Positions 6,663-12,248 of a stretch of 12,248 bases of DNA are shown here, piece after piece. This stretch comes from VGOB01 sp034435315 (GTDB lineage: Bacteria; Chloroflexota; Anaerolineae; UBA4142), in assembly GCA_034435315.1 (NCBI GenBank), contig DAOTYB010000126.1, forward strand, positions 1 to 12,248, given 5' to 3'. Numbering within the stretch: the stretch's first letter is position 1; each line of letters begins with the position of its first letter. The position numbers and the translations under genes are program-made. The notes under the pieces are model-generated. The model had not been told where the DNA came from. It searched no databases and saw only the letters and a program-made list of their open reading frames with translations.

Positions 6663-8038
6663 CGCGGCAAGACCAACTCCGTCAATTGCCATCAGTGGAT
6701 GTGCTGTTGCAAGACCACACGCTGCGCGCGCTGGAACAACGCTATGGGCACACGCTCGTCGTCGAAGCGTGTCGCGCGGCGTTAGACGCGGCGCGTCAGC
6801 GCATTCTGGCGGGTGCAGATGCGCCGATGCCCGCGCTTTTGGTGGATGATATTCGCGAGCGCGTGGAACACGCCGCGCGTCCCTCGCTGCTGCCAGTCAT
6901 TAACGCTACAGGGGTCATCATCCACACCAACCTTGGCCGCGCGCCCCTCTCCGAAGAAACCATCGCCGCGATGCAACGCGTCGCGCAGGGCTACTCGAAC
7001 CTCGAGTACGATCTGACTGCCGGCGAACGTGGTTCGCGCTATGTGCATGCCGAGACGCTGCTCAAACGCTTGACGGGCGCCGAAGCCGCACTGGTGGTCA
7101 ACAACAATGCGGCGGCCGTACTGTTGATACTCGCCACGTTCGCGCGCGGCAAGCAAGTCGTCATCTCGCGGGGACAACTCGTCGAAATCGGCGGTGGGTT
7201 TCGTATTCCCGAAGTGATGCAACAATCCGGCGCGACGCTCGTCGAGGTCGGCACGACGAATCGCACCTACCTCAGCGATTATGCGCGCGCCATCAACGAA
7301 CACACCGCGATATTGATGCGCGTCCACGCCTCGAATTTTCGACTCATTGGTTTCACGCATCAGCCCGCTCTCAACGAACTGGCGACACTCGCGCACGAAA
7401 AGAATGTGCTGTGTGTGGACGATCTTGGTAGCGGCGCGCTGCTCGATACGCGCGCGTACGGGCTAGCGCACGAACCGATGCCGCAAGAATCGCTGGCGGC
7501 AGGCGCGGACCTGGTCGCGTTCAGTGGCGATAAATTGCTCGGCGCGCCACAGGCGGGAATCATTCTGGGAAAAAAGACGCTGATTGACGCGCTGAAAAAG
7601 TATCCGCTCACACGCGCGCTGCGCGTGGACAAGGTGACGCTGGCGGGACTGCAAGCCACGTTACTGCACTATTTGAAAAACGAAGCGACGAAGAAAATTC
7701 CTATCTGGCTAATGATTACTACCACGCGCGAGACCCTCGACGCGCGCGCGACGCGCTGGGCAGAACGCTTGCGCGCCGCGCATCTCGATGCGACGGTGAT
7801 TGACGCGGAATCCACAATCGGCGGCGGCTCTTTGCCCGGCGAAACGTTGCCTACGCGCGCGGTCGCTCTGACCGTTGCCTCGCCCGACGCCTTTGCCGCG
7901 CGCTTGCGCGCTCACACACCCCCCATCATCGCGCGCATCGAAGCGGATCGCATCGTGCTGGATCCGCGCACGGTACTGTTGAACGAAGAGGAAACCTTGT
8001 TGAGCGGCATCATCCACGTTGCCCAATCCACACGCTAG
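6659..8038 (+). CDS. selA: L-seryl-tRNA(Sec) selenium transferase (SelA)
   Basis: A 459-residue PLP enzyme that converts Ser-tRNA(Sec) to Sec-tRNA(Sec) using selenophosphate. Seen in the sequence: a SelA-type N-terminal tRNA-binding domain (LRQLPSVDVLL onward, about 1-45), INATGVIIHTNLGRAPLS with R94, NRTYLSDY, the VDDLGSGALL strand, the PLP-binding lysine K292 in FSGDKLLGAPQAGII, and RVDKVTLAGLQ with R322. These correspond to known catalytic positions of bacterial SelA, and the length fits the family (E. coli is 463). ATG 6659 is chosen because it forms an ATGA overlap with the preceding gene. A TTG start at 6632 would extend the protein into the repeat. selB and tRNA(Sec), often neighbours, are not in the window. 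A SelA-like paralogue with another reaction cannot be excluded but is less likely. Confidence 0.93.
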   Translation: MTRQDQLRQLPSVDVLLQDHTLRALEQRYGHTLVVEACRAALDAARQRILAGADAPMPALLVDDIRERVEHAARPSLLPVINATGVIIHTNLGRAPLSEETIAAMQRVAQGYSNLEYDLTAGERGSRYVHAETLLKRLTGAEAALVVNNNAAAVLLILATFARGKQVVISRGQLVEIGGGFRIPEVMQQSGATLVEVGTTNRTYLSDYARAINEHTAILMRVHASNFRLIGFTHQPALNELATLAHEKNVLCVDDLGSGALLDTRAYGLAHEPMPQESLAAGADLVAFSGDKLLGAPQAGIILGKKTLIDALKKYPLTRALRVDKVTLAGLQATLLHYLKNEATKKIPIWLMITTTRETLDARATRWAERLRAAHLDATVIDAESTIGGGSLPGETLPTRAVALTVASPDAFAARLRAHTPPIIARIEADRIVLDPRTVLLNEEETLLSGIIHVAQSTR

Positions 8039-8056
8039 TATGTTTCACCCTTCCTC

Positions 8057-8098
8057 CTTCGTTCTTCGTCATCCGTCATCCGTCCTTCGTCATTCGTC
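8057..8098. repeat. 7-bp tandem repeat downstream of selA
   Basis: Six heptamers follow the pattern (C/A)T(T/C)CGT(C/T): CTTCGTT, CTTCGTC, ATCCGTC, ATCCGTC, CTTCGTC, ATTCGTC. They fill half of the 83-bp gap between selA and the next gene. On the minus strand they read GACGAAK/GACGGAT-like units. The array is not homologous in sequence to the heptamers before selA, but the period is the same. Confidence 0.85.
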
Positions 8099-8121
8099 CC
8101 CATCACCCCAAGGAGACCCCG

Positions 8122-9294
8122 ATGCAATACAATTTTGATCGCGTTATTGACCGTCGCCACACCGATTCAATCAAATGGTCGCGTAACGAAAAGTTGTTTG
8201 GTAGTGCCGATGTGATTCCGGCGTGGATTGCTGATATGGATTTTGAATCTCCCGCGCCGGTCATCGAAGCGTTGCGCGCGCGCGCGGCGCACGGCATCTA
8301 TGGCTATCCGATTCGTCCGAGCGGTTTTTATCACGCGCTTGTCCAATGGATGAAAAAACGTCACGGCTGGGAAATCCAATCCGAATGGATCACCTATAGC
8401 CCTGGTGTCGTCGCTGGCTTGGCGTTGGTAGTGCACACCTTCACTCAACCCGGCGACAAAGTCATCATTCAACCGCCGGTGTATCCGCCGTTTTTCGCCA
8501 TCGTCACACAAAACGGACGCCAACTTGTCTTGAATCCACTTCAGGTCATAGACGGCACGTATCGAATGGATTTGGACGATCTGGAACGACAGATTGATGC
8601 CCGTACCAAATTGTTGATTCTGTGCAGTCCGCACAATCCCGTGGGACGTGTGTGGACGCGCGACGAGTTGATTCGCCTGGGGCAAGTGTGTTTGGATAAA
8701 AACATCCTTATCGCTTCGGATGAAATTCATTGCGATTTACTGATGCGCGGGGCGCGCCACATCCCATTGGCTTCGCTTTCCGATGCGCTAGCCCAGAATA
8801 CCATCACATTTGTCGCCCCCTCCAAGACGTTCAATCTGCCGGGACTCTACACAGCTGCCGCAATCATTCCGAACGCGCGTTTGCGCGCGCAATTTGACCA
8901 CACCCGCGCCAGTCTGGGGTTGGATGGCGCGAATATTTTTGGCATCGTGAGTTTTCAAACCGCCTACGAAAGCGGCGAGGAATGGCTCGACCAATTACTG
9001 TTGTATTTACAGGGCAATCTGGAATTTCTACAAAATCATTTCGAAAAATTCATCCCGCGCCTCCGCCTGACACTTCCCGAAGGCACTTATCTCGCCTGGC
9101 TCGATTGTCGTGAATTGGGTCTGGACGCGGCGGGCTTGCGCGAATGGATGTACACGCGTGCGCGCGTCGCGATGAACGAAGGGCATACTTTTGGTGAACA
9201 AGGACGTGGCTTTGTGCGCCTGAATTTTGCCTGCCCGCGCGCCACGCTACAAGAAATCGTGCATCGCATTGAACAAGCCGCGCGCGGCAAGTAG
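8122..9294 (+). CDS. MalY/PatB-family PLP-dependent C-S lyase / aminotransferase
   Basis: A 390-residue fold-type I PLP enzyme. The N-terminus NFDRVIDRRHTDSIKWS and the segment VIPAWIADMDFESP are hallmarks of the MalY/PatB branch (cystathionine beta-lyase type) rather than of ordinary aspartate aminotransferases. Cofactor and substrate residues are present: N172 (CSPHNPVGRVW), D200 (ASDEIHCDL), the Schiff-base lysine K235 (APSKTFNLPGL) and carboxylate-binding R366 (FVRLNFACPR). Family members cleave the C-S bond of cystathionine or related cysteine conjugates to give pyruvate, ammonia and a thiol. The start is firm: AAGGAG (8110-8115) lies 6 nt before the ATG. It follows selA by 83 bp without a recognisable promoter, so it may be read through from the hydrolase-MBL-selA operon. 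C-Se lyase activity is a possibility raised only by the neighbour. Confidence 0.9.
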   Translation: MQYNFDRVIDRRHTDSIKWSRNEKLFGSADVIPAWIADMDFESPAPVIEALRARAAHGIYGYPIRPSGFYHALVQWMKKRHGWEIQSEWITYSPGVVAGLALVVHTFTQPGDKVIIQPPVYPPFFAIVTQNGRQLVLNPLQVIDGTYRMDLDDLERQIDARTKLLILCSPHNPVGRVWTRDELIRLGQVCLDKNILIASDEIHCDLLMRGARHIPLASLSDALAQNTITFVAPSKTFNLPGLYTAAAIIPNARLRAQFDHTRASLGLDGANIFGIVSFQTAYESGEEWLDQLLLYLQGNLEFLQNHFEKFIPRLRLTLPEGTYLAWLDCRELGLDAAGLREWMYTRARVAMNEGHTFGEQGRGFVRLNFACPRATLQEIVHRIEQAARGK

Positions 9295-9365
9295 GTGTGC
9301 AAAAGTCTTTTCTGTCATTAGTATTTCACCGTCGTTCCCTGGGAACAACCCCTCTCATCCCCCCG

Positions 9366-9402
9366 CCCCCTGCTCTCCCCGCTACGCGGGGAGAGCAGGG
9401 GG
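9366..9402. repeat. hairpin A, copy 1 (17-bp perfect stem)
   Basis: The arms 9366-9382 and 9386-9402 (GCGGGGAGAGCAGGGGG on the right) are exact reverse complements with a 3-nt loop, TAC. It lies 71 bp after the stop of the PatB-like gene. No T-tract follows, so it is not a standard intrinsic terminator, although a stem this stable could stall polymerase or protect a 3' end. A related hairpin occurs at 12158-12194. Confidence 0.92.
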
Positions 9403-9413
9403 AGATGGGAGGA

Positions 9414-9454
9414 GGTGTGTGGTGCGGGCGGCTGCGCCGCCCGCACCACACACC
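9414..9454. repeat. hairpin B, copy 1 (19-bp perfect stem)
   Basis: The arms 9414-9432 and 9436-9454 are perfect reverse complements around the 3-nt loop TGC. The apex GCGGGCGGC/GCCGCCCGC is shared with hairpin B of the second copy (12197-12241), while the lower stem differs but remains fully paired in both. Confidence 0.92.
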
Positions 9455-9464
9455 CCTTCCCTTG

Positions 9465-9505
9465 TTGCCCCCTCCCCACGCCGCTCCGGCGTGGGGAGGG
9501 GGCAA
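9465..9505. repeat. hairpin C, copy 1 (19-bp perfect stem)
   Basis: The arms 9465-9483 and 9487-9505 are perfect reverse complements around the loop CTC. It starts 10 bp after hairpin B. The corresponding part of the second copy, if it exists, would lie beyond the right end of the window. Confidence 0.9.
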
Positions 9506-9558
9506 GGGGGTGGGGCTATTTCCCGATGGATAGCACGGTTTGAGTAATTATCCTGTCG

Positions 9559-9602
9559 GGGCGAAAAATCTTTCGCTCGAATGGGCGAAAAATCTTTCAC
9601 CC
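9559..9602. repeat. two direct copies of a GAAA-AATC-TTTC palindrome (operator-like)
   Basis: The 16-mer GGGCGAAAAATCTTTC occurs at 9559-9574 and 9583-9598, a 24-bp period. Each copy is itself an inverted repeat: GCGAAA-AATC-TTTCGC is perfect (9561-9576), and the second copy extends to GGGcGAAA...TTTCaCCC (9583-9602) with one mismatch. The pair lies 50-90 bp before the lipoprotein ATG, where a repressor or activator site would be expected. A short dispersed intergenic palindrome is the alternative. Confidence 0.6.
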
Positions 9603-9651
9603 CAACCAAGCGGAAAAAAACTTTTGCTGGTTACTCAGCTGATTGAACCGA

Positions 9652-11286
9652 ATGAAACACCTGTTGCGACTCTTTATCGTTTTATCTCTCTGGGGTTTGT
9701 TGGCTGCTTGTTCCTCTGTCACACCACCGCCAACGATTATCAGAGAAAAAGAAACCGTCACCGTCATCGTCAAGGAGACCGTACCGGTGACGGTACCCGT
9801 TCCTGTGACGGTGACGCCTGTACCCACGCCGACGCCCAAACGCGGTGGCACACTGGTCATCGCGCGCGTCGAAGAAGTGAGCGGATTGGACCCGCACAAA
9901 CACAGCACGCCGGCGTCTCTCCGCGCCATCGAGTTGATGTACGATACACTGCTCACCTTCGATCAAAATCTCAACGTGGTGCCGCACCTCGCGGAGACGT
10001 GGCAATGGTCGGAGGATGGCAGAACGTTGACGATGACGCTACGTCCAAACGTCCAATTTCACAATGGCGATGCGCTCACCGCGGAGGATGTGAAATACAC
10101 CTTCGAGCGTATTCTGGACGAAAAGACGCTGGCATCGGCGCGCGCCTTTTTCACCGACGTTGAGCGCGTCGAAATCGCCGATGCGCGCACTATCGTGTTT
10201 CGTTTGCGGCGCGTGAACGCCGCCCTGCCGAGCGCGCTCGCGCATCCGAACGCGGCAATCGTTTCCAAAAAGTTTGTGACCAGCGGTGGCAGTTTCAACA
10301 AAGAATCGGTCGGCACCGGCGCGTTCAAGTTGGTACGCTGGGACCCGGGACGCGCGCTACTCCTCACCGCTCACAGGGATTTCTGGAGAGCGGGCTTGCC
10401 GCGCGTGGAGAACATCGAATTCCGTACCGTCATAGACGAAACCGCCGCGCTTGCCGGTCTGCGCGCCCAGATTTACGATATGGCGCTCTTGAACGATTGG
10501 CGCGTCGTCTTGCGCGCCGGCGCGGGCGTCAGTCCCTTCACCATCACGCGCACGCGCGCCCTCGCCTATCACGTGTTGATGCTCAACCCCAGTCGGCGCA
10601 TCTTTGCCGATGTGCGCGTGCGTCAGGCAATCGCGTGCGCGATTGATCGTCAGGAAGTGCTGGACATTGCCGCGCTCGGTGAAGGCGCGGTGACCAGCCC
10701 GCTGACGCCGCCGTACTATCGTGTGAATGTCAACGACTTGTTTTGTTACCAGAAAAACTGGGAAAGAGCACGGCAACTTTTGACCGATGCCGGACGTGCC
10801 ACCGGTTTACGTTTTAGAATGATGGTGCCCTCCGATAATCCGACGCTCATCGCGGCGGCGCAGAACATTCAGGCACAGTTGCGCAAAGCCGGCGTCGAAA
10901 CGGACATAGACGTGCTCGAACCGGGCGTGTACGGCGATCGGTGGTACAAAGCCGACTTTGATGCCGCGCTGGCTTCGCCCAACGGCTATCCCGATCCCGA
11001 TGTGATGCTCACACCGTACTGGCACAGCAGCGGCGAAATCAATCGCATCGCGAATTATCGCGAGCCCGAACTCGACAAACTACTCGAACAAGGTCGCACC
11101 ACGCTCGAACCCGACAAGCGCAAGGTCATCTACGATCAAATTCAAAAGCGACTTGCTGAAGCTGTGCCCTGGGTGTGGCTCTTTTCTCAGTACGACTATC
11201 GTGTGATGCAACCGTACGTCAAAGGGTTCACACCGCTACCGAATGGTTCGCTCGTTTACGCGCGCGACATCTGGTTGGACAAGTAA
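9652..11286 (+). CDS. ABC transporter substrate-binding lipoprotein, family 5 (peptide/nickel type)
   Basis: A 544-residue extracytoplasmic binding protein. Residues 1-19 form a lipoprotein signal peptide (MKHLLRLFIVLSLWGLLAA) and C20 in the lipobox LLAAC is the lipidation site. Residues 25-62 are a Val/Thr/Pro-rich linker, and 66-544 form the SBP family 5 fold. Characteristic segments are GLDPHKH, PHLAETWQWSEDGRTLTMTL, FHNGDALTAEDVKYTFERI, the IACAIDRQEVL helix and the C-terminal YVKGFTPLPNG. Relatives bind oligopeptides, di-/tripeptides, nickel or sugars for an ABC importer; the ligand here cannot be predicted. No permease or ATPase genes are adjacent, so it is an orphan in this window. ATG 9652 gives a standard signal peptide; TTG 9643 would add three residues. 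No clear ribosome-binding site is visible. Its TAA overlaps the mutM ATG by one base. Confidence 0.95.
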   Translation: MKHLLRLFIVLSLWGLLAACSSVTPPPTIIREKETVTVIVKETVPVTVPVPVTVTPVPTPTPKRGGTLVIARVEEVSGLDPHKHSTPASLRAIELMYDTLLTFDQNLNVVPHLAETWQWSEDGRTLTMTLRPNVQFHNGDALTAEDVKYTFERILDEKTLASARAFFTDVERVEIADARTIVFRLRRVNAALPSALAHPNAAIVSKKFVTSGGSFNKESVGTGAFKLVRWDPGRALLLTAHRDFWRAGLPRVENIEFRTVIDETAALAGLRAQIYDMALLNDWRVVLRAGAGVSPFTITRTRALAYHVLMLNPSRRIFADVRVRQAIACAIDRQEVLDIAALGEGAVTSPLTPPYYRVNVNDLFCYQKNWERARQLLTDAGRATGLRFRMMVPSDNPTLIAAAQNIQAQLRKAGVETDIDVLEPGVYGDRWYKADFDAALASPNGYPDPDVMLTPYWHSSGEINRIANYREPELDKLLEQGRTTLEPDKRKVIYDQIQKRLAEAVPWVWLFSQYDYRVMQPYVKGFTPLPNGSLVYARDIWLDK

Positions 11287-12110
11287 TGCCCGAACTGCCC
11301 GAAGTCGAAACGCTCGCGCGCGACTTGCGTCCGCACCTCATCGGTCGCACCATTGTTCGCGCTCAGGTGTACTGGACGCGGACGATTGCGTTTCCCGGCG
11401 CGCGCGCGTTTGCCCAACAGATCCGTCAGCATCAGATTCAGCAGATCACGCGGCGCGGCAAGTATTTGATTTTTCATCTGCACGGTACCGCGCCGCGCGT
11501 CTGGCTGGTCCACCTGCGAATGACCGGCGGTTTTTACCTCACACCGCCCCACACGGCGCGCGACGCGCATACCCACGTGATTATGCAACTGGACGACGGC
11601 ACCGAGTTGCGCTTTCGTGACCCGCGCAAGTTTGGACGAATGTGGCTGGTGGAGAATCCGCAACGTGTCGTCGGCGCCTTGGGTCCCGAACCCCTCGAAA
11701 TTTCCGCAGCCGATTTTTGCGCGCGCCTCGCGCAACGTCGCGGACGTTTGAAACCGTTACTCCTCGATCAAACCTTCGTCGCTGGCATCGGCAACATCTA
11801 TGCCGATGAGGCATTGTGGTATGCGCGCTTGCATCCGCTCCGCCGCGTCGAATCACTGACACGCGCGGAATGCGGACGCCTGCATCGCGCGATACGTCAC
11901 GTGCTGACGCGCGCGATTGCGCTCGGCGGAACGAGTATTGATGTGATGTACAGGCGCGTCAATGGAATGAGCGGCGGCTTTACAGAGAGTTTGCGCGCGT
12001 TTGATCGCGAAGAGCGTCCTTGTCGGCGTTGTGGCACACCCATTCAAAAAATCGTGGTGGGACAACGGGGCACGCACTTTTGTCCCACCTGCCAGCGGCT
12101 TGCGCCATAA
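11286..12110 (+). CDS. mutM: formamidopyrimidine-DNA glycosylase (Fpg/MutM)
   Basis: A 274-residue bifunctional glycosylase/AP lyase that removes 8-oxoguanine and ring-opened purines in base-excision repair. The N-terminal MPELPEVE supplies the catalytic proline (P2) and E3. K59 (RRGKY), the base-gap-filling M79, R114 and F116 (DPRKFGR), the helix-two-turn-helix NIYADEALWYARLHP, and the C-terminal zinc finger C246/C249/C266/C269 with R261 (GQRGTHFCP) are all present. All known catalytic and DNA-binding elements are therefore intact. The ATG shares an A with the TAA of the preceding lipoprotein gene (TAATG), so translation is probably by termination-reinitiation; no separate ribosome-binding site is obvious. 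The SGGFTESLRAFDREERPC stretch before the zinc finger is slightly unlike the common FGxFQ..L..YGRxGxPC pattern but keeps the spacing. Confidence 0.97.
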   Translation: MPELPEVETLARDLRPHLIGRTIVRAQVYWTRTIAFPGARAFAQQIRQHQIQQITRRGKYLIFHLHGTAPRVWLVHLRMTGGFYLTPPHTARDAHTHVIMQLDDGTELRFRDPRKFGRMWLVENPQRVVGALGPEPLEISAADFCARLAQRRGRLKPLLLDQTFVAGIGNIYADEALWYARLHPLRRVESLTRAECGRLHRAIRHVLTRAIALGGTSIDVMYRRVNGMSGGFTESLRAFDREERPCRRCGTPIQKIVVGQRGTHFCPTCQRLAP

Positions 12111-12157
12111 TTTCATCAGCAGCCGTGCTCTTGAGCAATCCCCTCTCATCCCCCTGC

Positions 12158-12194
12158 CCCCCTTCTCTACCCGCGACGCGGGGAGAGAAGGGGG
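12158..12194. repeat. hairpin A, copy 2 (17-bp stem, one mismatch)
   Basis: The arms 12158-12174 and 12178-12194 pair at 16 of 17 positions around the loop GAC. It lies 47 bp after the mutM stop and, like copy 1, is preceded by a CCCCTCTCATCCCCC flank (12140-12154). Relative to copy 1 a G-C pair in the stem is replaced by T-A, a compensatory change. Confidence 0.88.
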
Positions 12195-12196
12195 AT

Positions 12197-12241
12197 GACG
12201 GGGTGGAGGCGGGCGGCGAAGCCGCCCGCCTCCACCCCGTC
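12197..12241. repeat. hairpin B, copy 2 (21-bp perfect stem)
   Basis: The arms 12197-12217 and 12221-12241 are perfect reverse complements around the loop GAA. The apex (GCGGGCGGC/GCCGCCCGC) matches hairpin B of copy 1, while the outer half has different bases but full pairing. The element may continue past the window end. Confidence 0.9.
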
Positions 12242-12248
12242 CTTTGAC

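Larger units (their letters stand above)
9295..9651. other. gene-free region with hairpins and small palindromes
   Basis: This 357-bp stretch contains no believable gene. It holds three long hairpins in a row (9366-9505), preceded by a C-rich flank (9349-9365) that recurs after mutM. Next come two GAAA-AATC-TTTC palindromes (9561-9602) and a spaced inverted repeat TGAGTAA / TTACTCA (9541-9547 and 9631-9637). I could not pick out a convincing -35/-10 promoter for the lipoprotein gene, although one must lie here or upstream. Confidence 0.8.

Noticed and set aside
6782..7396. 204-codon minus-strand open frame opposite selA, and a 187-codon one opposite the PatB-like gene (8167-8730)
   Set aside because: Both are mirror frames of well-supported genes with no domain features.
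8039..8121. Possible tRNA(Sec) or small RNA next to selA
   Set aside because: The 83-bp gap is mostly heptamer repeat plus a ribosome-binding site; there is no cloverleaf or long acceptor arm.
9366..9505. Hairpins as classical Rho-independent terminators
   Set aside because: Stems are very stable but no run of T follows any of them on either strand, so the standard terminator model does not apply; other 3'-end roles remain possible.
9297..9533. Open frames running through the hairpin cluster
   Set aside because: The translations are Pro/Gly/Arg low-complexity stretches produced by the C- and G-rich stems; there is no start signal or conserved motif.

Overview
The window looks like a stretch of chromosome from an uncultured Chloroflexota bacterium (Anaerolineae-like). 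The evidence is a moderately high G+C content rich in CGCG runs, a family-5 solute-binding lipoprotein with a long Val/Thr/Pro linker, a YfhO-like membrane protein, and gene borders filled with short tandem repeats and GC-rich hairpins. This placement is inferred from style; no rRNA or other taxonomic marker is present. No tRNA, rRNA, CRISPR array, transposase or phage gene was seen.

Left part, minus strand (1-4005): a strong sigma70-type promoter (3977-4005) reads leftward into a small unrecognised 128-residue protein (3545-3931). Then come an array of 8-bp repeats (3485-3532), full-length DNA polymerase I (polA, 682-3471) and the start of a polytopic membrane protein that leaves the window at base 1.

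Centre, plus strand (4016-9294): a second promoter, back to back with the first, drives an HD-domain nucleotidase-like protein (4062-4646). A consensus extended -10 promoter whose -35 overlaps that gene's stop codon precedes a 118-residue protein with a Cys3His cluster (4726-5082). Next are an alpha/beta hydrolase with a damaged or non-canonical start (5232-5933, probably from 5172), a metallo-beta-lactamase-fold hydrolase (5958-6662) and selA (6659-8038, ATGA overlap). A MalY/PatB-type PLP C-S lyase/aminotransferase (8122-9294) follows. Arrays of 7-bp repeats lie at both ends of selA.

Right part, plus strand (9295-12248): a gene-free 357 bp holds three consecutive long hairpins and two operator-like GAAA-AATC-TTTC palindromes. 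It is followed by an orphan peptide/nickel-type ABC solute-binding lipoprotein (9652-11286) coupled through TAATG to mutM/fpg (11286-12110). A second copy of the hairpin element begins right after mutM and may run off the window end.

Most genes are housekeeping: DNA replication and repair (polA, mutM), nucleotide clean-up (HD protein), selenocysteine synthesis (selA) and amino-acid sulfur chemistry (PatB-like). No complete novel system is visible. The less ordinary content is the repeat architecture at gene borders, the hydrolase start, the Cys3His protein and selA standing without selB.
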